This document shows positions 1 to 8,873 of a stretch of 64,000 nucleotides of DNA, one piece after another. The notes under the pieces were generated by a model. That model was not told where the DNA came from. It searched no databases and worked only from the letters and a program-made list of their open reading frames with translations. Each line of letters opens with the position of its first letter. Positions within the stretch are counted from its first letter, which is position 1. This DNA comes from Streptomyces sp. NBC_01460 (GTDB lineage Bacteria; Actinomycetota; Actinomycetes; Streptomycetales; Streptomycetaceae). A program made the translations under genes and the position numbers. Location: NCBI RefSeq assembly GCF_036227405.1, contig NZ_CP109474.1:62001-126000 (forward strand), given 5' to 3'.

Positions 1-2946
1 CTGCCCCAGGAACCGGGCGTACGCGTCGACGGCGCGCTCCAGGCGTTCCTTCTCGGTGCGGGCGTCACCGAGCCGGGCCCGGGTGTCTTCGCTCTCGATG
101 ACCGCGAGCGGCAGCCACAGGTGATTCGCCTTCTTCCCCCTGGTCAGCCCCGGGTACGCGGCGAATGCGTTGGCGCCGTGTCCGTACATGAGGCTCGTGT
201 CGCACGTCATGCCCTGCCAGGCGGCGATCGTCATCGCGTACCCCAGGGACAGGGCCCCTGAGGCGACCTGGTCGGGCGTCAGCCACGCGGACACGAAGGC
301 GTCGCCCTCACCGCGGGCCTGGGTGCGCCACGTGATCTCGATCCGCCCGTCATCGGCGATCTCGCTGACGACGGCCCGGTACTCGTTCAGCAGGTCCGGC
401 CCCTCCCCGCGACTGCTGCGGTAGTCGTTGACTCGCACCCGTACGGCGTCGCCCTCAGCGAGGGTGAGTCGGCCCCCGCCGGACAGAGCGTAGGTGTGCT
501 CGGTGCCGAGTTCGCCGGAGGCACGGCGGATCTGCTGGGCACCGGCGTTGAGCGCGTCGACGTCGGCGTTGCGGGCGGCAAGCACCACCAGCTCGTCAAC
601 GAGGTCGTGCGTGTCAGGCCAACGGTCACGCCGGAGCTCGTCCCACGTGATGAGGATCTGCGAGCGGGCCTCATCCGCGGACTCGGTCGGATGGATCCGT
701 CCCTGGTCGGCGAGCAGACGCAGCGCCTGGTCGTGGTCGCCGGTGCGCCAGACCTCCAGCACGTGCCGTTCGGCGGCATCCTCCTGGCGGCGGTTCTCGT
801 GCAGGGTGAGCCCGCCGACGAGCCGGTGGACGTCGCGGAACCATCCACCCGCCGCGATGGCCTGGAGCTGCAGAGGGTCGCCAATGCCGATGATCTGCGT
901 GCCGGTGCGGGCCGCCTCGCGCATGAGGACCTGAGCGGATCGGTCGTCCACCATCGTGGCCTCGTCGATGACCAGGACCTCCACTCCGGTGAGACCGGTG
1001 CCAGTGCGGATCTGCTGGAGCCAGGCCGCGACCGTGCGGGCGGGGATCCCGGACGCCTGGGTGAGGTTCTGGGCGGCCACGGCGCTCAGGCACGCCCCGG
1101 CGTAGGTGGTGCCGGTGGCGTCCCATCCGATCCGGCATGCCTCCATCAGCGTCGACTTGCCTGACCCGGCAACGCCGACGACGGTGTCAATGCCGTGCCC
1201 GCAGGTCAGCAGCCGCGTCACGGCCGCGTTCTGCTCGTCGGACAGCTCGAAGCCGACCGCGACCTGGAACACGTCGATGGCGGCGGCCGACTGGCCACCC
1301 GTCAGAGCAATGTGGCCTTCGCCGTGGCGGGTGAGCGCCTGGTCCCGTACGTACGCCTCCGCATCCAGGATGTCCTGCGTCGTGTAGCGGGCGGTCGACG
1401 TCATTACGGCGGATCCGTAGTCCGGCACGCGCACCGCGTGCCCGGCCACGTCAAGGACTTCGTCGGCGAGCTCGTCGAGGCGCCCGACCCCGTCGTCCAG
1501 GCCGTGCTGCAGCGCGTTGCCGACCGCGGCGAGCAGCTGCGCGCGCGAGAAAGTCTTCGCGCCGGCGGTGAGGCCGGTCTCCGGGTTGAACACGACGGCG
1601 GCAAGGTCGGCAGGCGGCGGGATCCGCGGTCCGGTGGAGCCGTCGACGGTGGGGCCGCTGTCCGGTCCGGGCGGTCCTGGGGCCGCTGCCGCGACCATCG
1701 CGTCGACGTCGACCCCGGCCTCCTCGGCACGCCGGCGCCAGCTCTCCCGCATCGCCGACGCGTCACCGCGGTGCTTGCCGCGCAGAGTCTCGGCGGCGGC
1801 ACGGTCGCGCTCCTGGCGCCCCGCCTTGTCCCCGGCAAGGTCCACGATCCGTCCGTGGCGGCGGGAGAACAGGTCCCGAACCGGCTCGGGGATCCCCTCG
1901 ACTTCCCAGGCGCCGGTGCGCTCGGACTGCTGCCGTCGCACGCCGAACCGAGCGTGGGTGAGGGCGCGGATCCTGGCCTTGAAGAACGCGTCGGCTGCTG
2001 CCGCGTGCCGGTGCAGGTCCTGGCCGGAGTTGCCGATCGAGCGCCACTCACCGTCCTCGCACAGGCCCATGTTGGCGATCGTCACGTGGAGGTGGAGGTG
2101 CGGGTCGCCGGGCGTCCCGTCGCCCATCGGACGCGCCGACTGGTGCTCCACCGACCACGCCAGCAGCCCGCCAGCCGCGAGCCGGACCGGCCGCCCGTCC
2201 TCCGAGCCGACCGCGTACCCGACCCAGCGCTCCACCTCACGGATCGTCTCGCGCGTCGCCAGGTGCACCAGGTCGCGGTACTCCCGCTCGTCCCCCTCGC
2301 CCATCAGCCCCGGCAGGACGCTGTCGCTCTTGGGGACGTCGAGCATGAGGTCCCAGCCGCGAACCCGGTCGTCCACCCGCCGGCCCGCGTGCTCCCGCGC
2401 CTCGGCCAGCTCCCTCTCCCCGTAGACGTCGTCCAGCGAGAGGCCGGCGGCACGGGCCAGTTTGTGCAGGGTGCCCACCTGCATCCGGTGCCGGTCACCG
2501 AACCGGTGGACCATCCGCTGCTGCTGCGCGAACACCCGGGCCTGCTTCGGCTTGCCCTCCAGCAGACTCGCGGCCGCCACCCCGCGCTCCTCGGCGGCGG
2601 CCTCGATCGCCTCCACCAGCCTGGCCGTCGTGAGCTTCGCTGCCGGGTGCGCGCGGGCCGACGTCTGCGTACGGATCAGCCGGGCGCCGGTCTCCGGATG
2701 GCAGCCGCTCATGAGCTGCCGGGCGGCCTGCTTGCCCTCCTCGTCCAGCACCGCGCCGGCGGTCAGCCCGACCGCCGCGAGGCCGCTGCCCATCCACACA
2801 AGCAGGGAGTCCGTCTCCTCCCGCAGCCGGTACTCCAGCGCCGGGTCGGCCACCTCCTGGACCACGTTCTCGACCGCCACGACCGAGCACCCTGCCTGCT
2901 CCCGGAGCCGGTACTCGACCTGCTCGTCGTCACGGATCGCTGTCAC
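1..2946 (-). CDS. MobF (TrwC/TraA-type) conjugative relaxase-helicase, 3' end off the window
   Basis: This protein should nick oriT and unwind the transferred strand during conjugation. The frame is open from a GTG at 2946 to the window edge, giving 982 codons with the C-terminus missing. Residues 283-287 are HLHLH, the HUH metal-binding motif of TrwC relaxases, in the context GDPHLHLHVTIANMG. Residues 591-598 are GVAGSGKS, the Walker A of the RecD-like helicase half, followed by VLVIDEATMVDD (Walker B). Candidate nucleophile tyrosines lie in the first 40 residues (VEYRL and LEYRL). The start is uncertain because the frame stays open upstream and the Shine-Dalgarno is weak; a GTG at 2955 is an alternative. 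MobF relaxases of this layout are known from actinobacterial plasmids. The family assignment is firm. Confidence 0.9.
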   Translation of the reverse strand, partial: MTAIRDDEQVEYRLREQAGCSVVAVENVVQEVADPALEYRLREETDSLLVWMGSGLAAVGLTAGAVLDEEGKQAARQLMSGCHPETGARLIRTQTSARAHPAAKLTTARLVEAIEAAAEERGVAAASLLEGKPKQARVFAQQQRMVHRFGDRHRMQVGTLHKLARAAGLSLDDVYGERELAEAREHAGRRVDDRVRGWDLMLDVPKSDSVLPGLMGEGDEREYRDLVHLATRETIREVERWVGYAVGSEDGRPVRLAAGGLLAWSVEHQSARPMGDGTPGDPHLHLHVTIANMGLCEDGEWRSIGNSGQDLHRHAAAADAFFKARIRALTHARFGVRRQQSERTGAWEVEGIPEPVRDLFSRRHGRIVDLAGDKAGRQERDRAAAETLRGKHRGDASAMRESWRRRAEEAGVDVDAMVAAAAPGPPGPDSGPTVDGSTGPRIPPPADLAAVVFNPETGLTAGAKTFSRAQLLAAVGNALQHGLDDGVGRLDELADEVLDVAGHAVRVPDYGSAVMTSTARYTTQDILDAEAYVRDQALTRHGEGHIALTGGQSAAAIDVFQVAVGFELSDEQNAAVTRLLTCGHGIDTVVGVAGSGKSTLMEACRIGWDATGTTYAGACLSAVAAQNLTQASGIPARTVAAWLQQIRTGTGLTGVEVLVIDEATMVDDRSAQVLMREAARTGTQIIGIGDPLQLQAIAAGGWFRDVHRLVGGLTLHENRRQEDAAERHVLEVWRTGDHDQALRLLADQGRIHPTESADEARSQILITWDELRRDRWPDTHDLVDELVVLAARNADVDALNAGAQQIRRASGELGTEHTYALSGGGRLTLAEGDAVRVRVNDYRSSRGEGPDLLNEYRAVVSEIADDGRIEITWRTQARGEGDAFVSAWLTPDQVASGALSLGYAMTIAAWQGMTCDTSLMYGHGANAFAAYPGLTRGKKANHLWLPLAVIESEDTRARLGDARTEKERLERAVDAYARFLGQ

Positions 2947-3019
2947 CCAGGCCACCGGCCACCCCTGTTCGTACTGGCCCGTCAGCCGGGCTTGTGCGGT
3001 TGTGCGTTCCCGGCGTGCT

Positions 3020-3043
3020 GGGGTTCCCCGACAAGGGAACCCC
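3020..3043. repeat. 9-bp inverted repeat upstream of the relaxase; oriT candidate
   Basis: GGGGTTCCC and GGGAACCCC are separated by 6 nt (CGACAA), about 75 bp upstream of the relaxase start. MobF relaxases often act at an oriT beside their own gene that carries an inverted repeat next to nic, so this is a candidate oriT hairpin. It could instead be a terminator or operator. The rest of 2947-3301 shows no gene. Confidence 0.4.
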
Positions 3044-3301
3044 CTTCGTGCATCCCCTGTTTTTGATCATGGATCGGAACGGTCCGGAGTCAGCAAGATC
3101 GGCGGGCCGGGCCCATCACCGTACGGCCGGATCGGCGGCTGACCAAAAGGTCGTCCAGCCAGAGAACGGCCAGCTACGACAACCCTCGGTCGTCGGCGGG
3201 CGACGCGGAGGCTCGTCGCGGATCCTCGGGGCTCAGCCCCTGTACCCAAGTCGGGGCGCTGGTAAGAACCGCGTCACCATCCGCACGGTGGCAGTGGTTG
3301 T

Positions 3302-4459
3302 TTACGGCCGCCACATTTCGAGGTGGCCGATCCCCTCACGCAGGTTCTTGCGGTAGAGCAATGTCACTCCCACGACGCCGACGCTCGCGATGAGGATGGT
3401 CGTCACTGGATCAGACAAGGCCAAGAACCCGGCGCCGACCGCACCGGCCCCGATGATCAAGGCAAGAAGCGCGAGGCGCAGCGCCTCCCAATCTCGTCCG
3501 GCCGGATATTCGTCAAGGGTCTTCTTGTCGAGGATCGCGGCGAGCCGGCCGTCAGCGTAGGCGTCGGCAATGTTGTCCAAGAGGGAGACAAGATCCGGCA
3601 GGGCATGGTCCCCGTCCACGTCGATCCGACTCTCGGCTGCGTCCAGGCACTTCACGACGCTCCTGAGGTGGGCACGAACCGTCTTCATACGGTTGCCGCG
3701 ACGAAGCAAGCCTCCCTGGACCCGGTGCGCGCGGCGCAGATTTCTCCTGACACCGTTCATGGACACGGCGAGCGAGAGCAGCTTTTCGATCCGCTGCGGT
3801 CCCGCCGTGCCGTAAACGGAACCGCAACTTCGAACCGCGTACATGACCGCCACGAGCGGTCTAAACGCACGCACCCTACGCATGAACGCAAAGGAGACGA
3901 GGCTGAGCACCACCCAGTAGACCGTGAGACCCACACTGAACAGCGCCATGGTGATAACCGTCGGCACGGCGATGGCGATGGGTGCAAGCAGTGGTGGCGC
4001 CTCCACGACCTCGGTGGACCACCGGTCGGCCTGTCGTGCCATGAGCTCTGGCATCTCTGGCAGCACAGTCTGCCCCACATTAATCGCGAAGACGAAGCCC
4101 ACGACGACCACATACAGCGCCGCCATCCGCTTATAGGGGCTGGGCACATACCGCCCTCGGTAGTACACCCGCACCGACTCGCGCACCCCCTTGGTCACCG
4201 GCCGCGGGACGCCTAACCGCAATCGCACCGCAGCCGCCCCTGCCGTATCCCGGCGGATGCCTTCCGCAGCCCTCCGGGCCCGTTTTAGTGCCTCACGCTG
4301 CCACCACCTCGTAAGCCGGGCTCGTGCTCTGCCTACCCCGCTACGTGCCCGCGTCGCGAGCCCGGGCGGCTCCGGAGTCGCCCGCGTACCCTCCACCGTT
4401 GTCATGCCGCCCATCTTGTGTTCGCGGTGCGCAGACAGCTTGAGATTCGGCAAAGTCAT
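3302..4459 (-). CDS. Multi-pass membrane protein of unknown function
   Basis: A 385-residue protein that I do not recognise as a named family. The first ~110 residues are rich in Arg and Ala and probably cytoplasmic. Hydrophobic stretches follow around residues 112-135, 158-195 (two adjacent spans) and 330-378 (two spans). A soluble segment at about 230-325 is rich in basic residues. The start could be the first Met or the in-frame Met at residue 19 (MTTVEG). It lies between the relaxase and integrase debris on the same strand as both. A role in the transfer apparatus or entry exclusion is possible from position alone, with no motif support. Confidence 0.65.
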   Translation of the reverse strand: MTLPNLKLSAHREHKMGGMTTVEGTRATPEPPGLATRARSGVGRARARLTRWWQREALKRARRAAEGIRRDTAGAAAVRLRLGVPRPVTKGVRESVRVYYRGRYVPSPYKRMAALYVVVVGFVFAINVGQTVLPEMPELMARQADRWSTEVVEAPPLLAPIAIAVPTVITMALFSVGLTVYWVVLSLVSFAFMRRVRAFRPLVAVMYAVRSCGSVYGTAGPQRIEKLLSLAVSMNGVRRNLRRAHRVQGGLLRRGNRMKTVRAHLRSVVKCLDAAESRIDVDGDHALPDLVSLLDNIADAYADGRLAAILDKKTLDEYPAGRDWEALRLALLALIIGAGAVGAGFLALSDPVTTILIASVGVVGVTLLYRKNLREGIGHLEMWRP

Positions 4460-4509
4460 GCGGTCTTGCCGACGGCGCGGGCAGCGGTGAAGGGGTTGTC
4501 GGCCCGGCC

Positions 4510-4890
4510 TCAGGCGGGACCGAGGTAATGCTTCTCAACGGTCCGTGAGCCGGGCTTCCACCGGCCCTGTGCGGTCGGGTCCTGACCGAGACGGGCGAGG
4601 TACTGCGCGGGGCCGCGACGGAGACCGTGTGCGGTGAGCTTGGCCAGGACAGCGCGGGCCGGATCGTCGTCCGGCAGCGGCGCGGCCGCGGCCTGGGCAC
4701 GGGCCTTGATGATGCTGCCCGGGGTGAGGGAGTCGCCGCGCTTGCGGGTCGGGATGGCGCCGCTCCTGGTGACGGCGCGGAACAGCGGGCCGGAGGTGTG
4801 GCCCTGGCGGCGCAGCTCGGCGAGCCACGCGGACATCCGGTGCACCGCATCACGGACAGCGCGACCTTGAGTAACGAGGCTCTGGCGCTC
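4510..4890 (-). pseudogene. Tyrosine recombinase/integrase, C-terminal fragment
   Basis: About 125 codons with the end of a phage-type tyrosine recombinase catalytic domain. HGLRRG supplies the HxxR pair, GRWKPGSRTV is the box around the conserved Trp/His, and the nucleophile Tyr lies in EKHYLGPA. An in-frame TAG (about 4891) ends the frame upstream, and neither the N-terminal DNA-binding domain nor the first catalytic Arg is present. This is a truncated remnant, implying an integrative element once inserted or recombined here. The flanking DNA (4970-5090) is a partial copy of a gene at 5.6-6.0 kb. Confidence 0.75.
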
Positions 4891-4969
4891 CTGGACGACC
4901 TACGGGTTGCCCACCACGGCATCGGCACCCCGGTAGCGGGTTGGGTCCATTGACTCCAACAGGTCCAAC

Positions 4970-5090
4970 CCGTAAAACGCGGGACGGTGACGGCAACCGG
5001 CGTGGACGCAGTAGCCCTCGACGGCCAGCGCGAGCCGCCGGAACGCAGTATCCTTCTCCTCACCGCACTGGGCGGAACAGCCGAAGGCAT
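4970..5090. repeat. Partial duplicate of the segment at 5789-5909
   Basis: About 120 bp is nearly identical to 5789-5909 at an offset of 819 bp. On the minus strand both copies encode the same peptide, including RRLALAVEGYCVHAGCRH. Here the sequence is only a fragment of the gene at 5599-6033, fused to unrelated sequence on both sides. It looks like debris from a duplication or recombination event. Confidence 0.8.
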
Positions 5091-5145
5091 CAGAGAGCAC
5101 CCGGTTCCGCCACGCGGTGCGGGAGAGCGCCCCTACAGTGACGCC

Positions 5146-5514
5146 ATGGACATGAGCTGGGTCAGGAACGGCATGCGCTATTCCCTGAAGGTGGTCGAGC
5201 AACCGGACTGGACGTCGCTGTCCGACTCCAGCACGCCCGGCGCTTTGCGGGCCCTGCTGCGCGGGACCGGTAACAAGATCGTCGGTCACGCTGATCTGCG
5301 CTCTCCGGCCCTCGTCGTCGTGGGCATCGCCGCAGCGTCGGTGACGGTGGGCAGCGGGCTAACGTTCGCGTGCATGAAGCTCAAGAGTCAGCTCGACGAC
5401 CGCAAGGCCAAGCACGCCGAGGCGGCCGCGGACGTCATCGAGGAGACGGTCGCGGCCGCCAAGGTGGTCGAGGAGACAGACGCGACCGAGCCCCCACGGC
5501 TGCGCGCGGTATGA
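5146..5514 (+). CDS. Small single-pass membrane protein
   Basis: 122 residues from an ATG (MDMSWVRNGMRYS). The N-terminal half is soluble, one transmembrane stretch runs from about residue 53 to 76 (ALVVVGIAAASVTVGSGLTF), and the charged C-terminal tail is alpha-helical and rich in Ala, Glu and Lys. No family is recognised. The frame stays open upstream, but that part is antisense to the duplicated fragment, so the ATG at 5146 is preferred. It lies between the two repeat copies, so it may have been carried in by the same rearrangement. Confidence 0.5.
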   Translation: MDMSWVRNGMRYSLKVVEQPDWTSLSDSSTPGALRALLRGTGNKIVGHADLRSPALVVVGIAAASVTVGSGLTFACMKLKSQLDDRKAKHAEAAADVIEETVAAAKVVEETDATEPPRLRAV

Positions 5515-5598
5515 GCGTCAGGCGAAGCGCCGACGGCCCGCGCGCAGCACGCGCTGCCCGTTAATAGCCGCCGGTCAGACCTGTTGGGTCTAATGGCT

Positions 5599-6033
5599 CT
5601 AAGTGACCTCTTCCTGCCCTTCCTCGTCCGAGCCCTCCGGGCGGGGGACGGGCCCGAACCGCGCTTCGGACTCCTTGACGATCCGGCCGGCAGGGATAAC
5701 GTCTCCCAGCTCGATCGCAAGCACGGCGCGTACGAACGCGACGAGCGAGACGGTGCCGTTGAGCAATTCGAAGTGGCGGAACACCCCGTCCGTAAACGCG
5801 GCATGGTGACGGCAACCGGCGTGGACGCAGTAGCCCTCGACGGCCAGCGCGAGCCGCCGGAACGCAGCATCCTTCTCCTCAACGCACTGGGCGCGACAGC
5901 CGAGGTGATCCAGCGTGATCCGCAGATGGACGGCGTTCTCATCCGCCTTCCCGATGGTCAGCCGCCCGCCGCCAGGCGTGACGTACCGCCCGGCCTTCAC
6001 CGGGGCGTACGGGTGAATCAGCGGCAGCTTCAC
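5599..6033 (-). CDS. Hypothetical protein with a Cys/His cluster
   Basis: 144 residues of unknown function. The middle carries CRAQC followed by YCVHAGCRHH, a Cys/His-rich stretch that could bind zinc. The C-terminus is acidic. It is the intact version of the fragment preserved at 4970-5090. The ATG start (MKLPLIHPYAP) is near the end of another open frame and was chosen as the only good start. Confidence 0.5.
   Translation of the reverse strand: MKLPLIHPYAPVKAGRYVTPGGGRLTIGKADENAVHLRITLDHLGCRAQCVEEKDAAFRRLALAVEGYCVHAGCRHHAAFTDGVFRHFELLNGTVSLVAFVRAVLAIELGDVIPAGRIVKESEARFGPVPRPEGSDEEGQEEVT
5789..5909. repeat. Second copy of the 120-bp duplicated segment
   Basis: This is the counterpart of 4970-5090, lying inside the intact gene at 5599-6033. 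A handful of substitutions separate the copies, for example CGEEKDTAF against CVEEKDAAF in the encoded peptide. Confidence 0.8.
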
Positions 6034-6262
6034 TTCCGTCCCATGCAGACGGGCAGCCCGTCGTACTCGACGTACGGGCTGGCGGCACCGCGGTCCTCTC
6101 TCATTTGCTCCTCGTCATCCCCGCCCGGTCGGCGGGCTCGTGGTCTTGGTCCTTGTCGTCCTGGTGGTCGTCGGCGGGCCAGCGGTCGAACGGTTCGGCC
6201 CCGGCCGGGGCCATTGGCGCCAAGCTGGCCGGCGCCGCCCTTGAGCCGGTGGTGGGCCCGGA

Positions 6263-7096
6263 CTACGGGCGGGGAATCGGGGCGTCCGGCACGTTCCTCA
6301 GCAGTGCGGCAGTCATCGCCAGAAGCGTCTCCGCCTCGGCCCGGTCGTAGGAGAAGTTCTTGGTGACCAGGTCGTTGTGCATGGCGCCGGACGTCTGGCT
6401 GTAGAGGGCGTCCTGGATACGCCACCAGCGCTCGGTCTGGTTGCACTGGTTGGCGAGCTTCTTCGACCCAGGCCTGTCCCAGTCCACGTTGTGCTGGATC
6501 CACTCCAGCGCCCGCCGGATCTCCAGGATCGACGCACGAATCTCCCCTGCGGTCAGCAGCCGCTGGGCTTCCCGCAGCAGTCGGCCGACCTCGGCGCGCT
6601 GCGGGTCGCCGAATGGGAAGGGCACGGCCATCTCGAAGGCCGCGGACGGCCCGAGCTGTGCGATCTGCTGCTCCCAGCTGCTCTTGGCGAGAGTGATGGT
6701 TTCCGTGGCCGGGGCGCACCCCGGGTAGCCGGCCGCCTGCGGCAGGGTGGCGTTGAGGTCGATCTCGAACCGGACGTCACCAGTGCGGGCTTCCTCAATC
6801 GCGTGGACCTGCAGCGACGTCAACGGGAACACCAGGTTCACCCGGTGAAGGGTCACGACGGGGGTGTACGCGAGGTTCGCCGTGGTCCGACCGAGCCGGG
6901 ATCGCTGCGCCGGCGCGGTGCCGAAGCCGAACAACTCCGCCTCCAAGGCGAGGATCTTTCCTGCCTCGGCAAACGGCGACACCCCGACGGCAAGTTGAAC
7001 GCTCAGCTCATGGCCGCCCAACGCGCGGCGCAGCCACGTCTGATCGCTGCCAACCGCAGTGGTGAACCGGATGTCGTCGAAACGGAGTTCCTGCAT
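6263..7096 (-). CDS. Hypothetical protein with a helical C-terminal domain
   Basis: 277 residues from the ATG at 7096 (MQELRFDDIRF). This start is preferred to a longer frame because GGGGGAG lies 4 nt upstream. The N-terminal ~140 residues look like a beta-rich domain (PVVTLHRVNLVFPLTSLQVHAIEEA). The C-terminal ~100 residues are helical, with a segment RASILEIRRALEWIQHNVDW and a later GAMHNDL that loosely recalls HEPN-type helices, but I cannot identify the Rx4-6H motif with confidence. No function is assigned. Confidence 0.5.
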   Translation of the reverse strand: MQELRFDDIRFTTAVGSDQTWLRRALGGHELSVQLAVGVSPFAEAGKILALEAELFGFGTAPAQRSRLGRTTANLAYTPVVTLHRVNLVFPLTSLQVHAIEEARTGDVRFEIDLNATLPQAAGYPGCAPATETITLAKSSWEQQIAQLGPSAAFEMAVPFPFGDPQRAEVGRLLREAQRLLTAGEIRASILEIRRALEWIQHNVDWDRPGSKKLANQCNQTERWWRIQDALYSQTSGAMHNDLVTKNFSYDRAEAETLLAMTAALLRNVPDAPIPRP

Positions 7097-7286
7097 GACT
7101 CCCCCAAGGGCGTGAACGAACCGCTGATTCTGCCGTTCCGGCCGCCGTCCCACCGTCAGCTCCCCGTGAACTCATCCCCCGCGCGCACGTCGGGTTCGCG
7201 CCAGAGGACTCAGCGACCAACAGACCGTCAGACAAATCCTGCACAAGGCGAAGGTACGCACGGATGCCAACTACGGCGAGAGCACG

Positions 7287-8027
7287 TTGGACCTCGACCC
7301 CGGACGGATGGGGCTCTGCCACAACTTCCTCCTGATCGCCTCGAGCTACGAAGCATCGAGGTACGTCCAGGAGCAAGTCGCCTACTGGCGTGAACACCGT
7401 GGCATGCAGTTTTTCCACATCCTCGACACGGTGGGCGGCGCACACGAGGCCAACGAGAACTGGCCCGACGACCTCCCTTACAACACCAGCTACCACCCAA
7501 GGGATGGCCTACCTGCGGCAATCTGGGGTGACGCCATCCTGGACAGCCCGGAAGGTGTGAAAAGACTGGCCTCCTCGCTCACCAAAAAGATGACCAGGAG
7601 GGAAGTGGCCACGCAGGGCGGCGCACCGCGCTCAGCCCTTAAAATCCGCTGGCTACAGCCACGAACCCTTCTCGGCGCGCTGGTCGGCATCCTCCTCCTG
7701 GCGCTGCTGACCATCGCCTGGATCAGCACGCGAGGTCTTCTCGAAAGCCACCAAGAAGGCGGGCTGGGCCCCACCGACGCCCCCGCCACGGTCGCCTCCA
7801 TCGTCAACATCGGAACCGTCATCGGTGTACTCATCGGCGGAATCCTCACCGGCCCCGCCAAGCTCATCCAGGCCCACGGCCAAAAGGACGCCGACCTCAT
7901 CCGCGCGAAGGCGGAAATGCTCCGAGCAGAAGCAGACATGGTCCGCGCCAAAGCAGGGCTGCCCCCAACCGACGCCCCCGTCCCAATCTCCCTCCCCTCC
8001 CCCGGCGAAGCAGAACAACCGGCCTAA
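7287..8027 (+). CDS. Two-pass membrane protein with coiled-coil tail
   Basis: 246 residues from a TTG start. The frame is open from 7170 and the upstream part looks coding (QTVRQILHKAKV, DANYGES), but it contains no ATG, GTG or TTG, so the true N-terminus may be lost. Transmembrane segments lie near residues 129-148 and 170-190. The tail carries a repeated heptad-like pattern (RAKAEMLRAEADMVRAKAGL) suggesting a short coiled coil. The N-terminal ~100 residues form a soluble domain of unknown family. The 3' end overlaps the antisense small gene at 7897-8250. Confidence 0.55.
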   Translation: MDLDPGRMGLCHNFLLIASSYEASRYVQEQVAYWREHRGMQFFHILDTVGGAHEANENWPDDLPYNTSYHPRDGLPAAIWGDAILDSPEGVKRLASSLTKKMTRREVATQGGAPRSALKIRWLQPRTLLGALVGILLLALLTIAWISTRGLLESHQEGGLGPTDAPATVASIVNIGTVIGVLIGGILTGPAKLIQAHGQKDADLIRAKAEMLRAEADMVRAKAGLPPTDAPVPISLPSPGEAEQPA

Positions 8028-8250
8028 CGAACAGCTCTTCGTGCAGAACGACTGACCGTTCCCATGGCAGACGACACTCAGCCTCTGTGCCCCTCAACCG
8101 ACCGCGCTCGTCGCGCGACAGGCAGCCTTCGGCGTATCCAGCGAGGCTCGTCAGGGATTTCAGCGGGTGCCGGTCCTCGCCGAAGAAGTCGGCGCCGTGG
8201 GAGACCGCGACGTGCGCCTCGGGGGCGTGTATTTGGTGCGTGCGGCTCAT
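7897..8250 (-). CDS. Small mobile-element protein, probably truncated or fused at the 3' end
   Basis: It starts MSRTHQIHAPEAHVAVSHG with strongly GC-biased third positions for about 55 codons (to LSRDERGRLRG). Codon bias then decays as the frame runs antisense into the convergent gene at 7287-8027. The ATG overlaps the stop of the upstream pseudogene by ATGA, the usual arrangement of actinomycete transfer/spread (spd) gene clusters. The real gene has probably lost its own end. Function unknown. Confidence 0.4.
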   Translation of the reverse strand: MSRTHQIHAPEAHVAVSHGADFFGEDRHPLKSLTSLAGYAEGCLSRDERGRLRGTEAECRLPWERSVVLHEELFVRPVVLLRRGRGGRLGRGRRLGAALLWRGPCLLLLGAFPPSRG

Positions 8251-8486
8251 CGCGGCGGCTCCACGGTCACGGTGGCGGGGGTCGTATACGCGGGTGCCGG
8301 CGGTGCGGCCGTGGAGCCGTCGGCCTGAGCGGTGCCGATCGTGTACGCGGCGAGCAGCGCGACGGCAGTCAGTGCTCAGCGGCGGGCCCGCGCGCGCAGC
8401 GAGGGTGCAGCTGCAGGCGGCCCGGCCGGGGTGAGGGTGACGGTCCAGTGGGTGTGCGCGGTCGGTAACGGCATCGTCGTCTCCAT
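8247..8486 (-). pseudogene. SpdD-like small membrane protein with a nonsense mutation
   Basis: The frame starts METTMPLPTAHTHW and reads 36 residues to RARARR, then TGA (8376-8378). It continues in the same frame as ALTAVALLAAYTIGTAQADG and on to TVEPPR. Reading the TGA as Trp gives a sensible 79-residue protein with a membrane anchor followed by a Pro/Ala/Thr-rich tail, the layout of SpdD-like proteins of Streptomyces conjugative elements. A TGG-to-TGA change is the simplest explanation. Its end overlaps the next small gene by 4 bp. Confidence 0.5.
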
Positions 8487-8489
8487 GGG

Positions 8490-8597
8490 TCAGGTCAGGG
8501 CGGTCAGGAGCGCGGCGGCCAGGGCCACGAGCGCAAGCGCGGTGATGTCGCTCGCCAGGCGCAGACCCCGGTATTTGCGGCGGCCGATCTGCGACAT
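8490..8597 (-). CDS. Tiny membrane protein of a mobile-element gene cluster
   Basis: 35 residues: MSQIGRRKYRGLRLASD followed by a hydrophobic stretch ending ALLTALT. Codons are strongly GC-biased at the third position and the stop lies 3 bp from the next start, so translation is probably coupled. A GTG at 8603 would add two residues. Such one-span mini-proteins are common between transfer genes of actinomycete integrative plasmids. Function unknown. Confidence 0.4.
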   Translation of the reverse strand: MSQIGRRKYRGLRLASDITALALVALAAALLTALT

Positions 8598-8654
8598 GTG
8601 CACGACGTGGGCGGCCCGGTCGGCGGGCGCCTGGAGGACGACGTGCAGCGGCTA

Positions 8655-8781
8655 ATTGGGCAGTTGGCAGGGAGATGTCGTGCTCGTGGACGCCGAGGGG
8701 GTCGGCGAACTCCCACGCGGACATTCCCGCGTTGTGCTGGCGGCGGCGCAGTTCCTCACCCGGCAGGACCTCCACGAACAC
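8655..8781 (-). pseudogene. Short coding remnant upstream of the small membrane gene
   Basis: A GTG-started frame (VFVEVLPGEELRRRQHN, then MSAWEFADPLGVHEHD) has strong actinomycete codon bias for about 40 codons. It then loses it near 8660, where the neighbouring frame gives an immediate stop. It reads like the end of a small plasmid gene disrupted by a frameshift. No family is assigned. Confidence 0.3.
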
Positions 8782-8873
8782 AAGGGCTGGATCTGGATCG
8801 GCGCCGGCGTCATCGCGCTCGAGCTATCGCTGTACACCTGCGAACCGAACCGCGGGGCATGGAGGGCAGACAG

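Noticed and set aside
1195..3066. A 623-codon open frame on the plus strand opposite the relaxase
   Set aside because: It is antisense to the relaxase, has no recognisable motif, and exists because GC-rich codons leave the complementary frame open.
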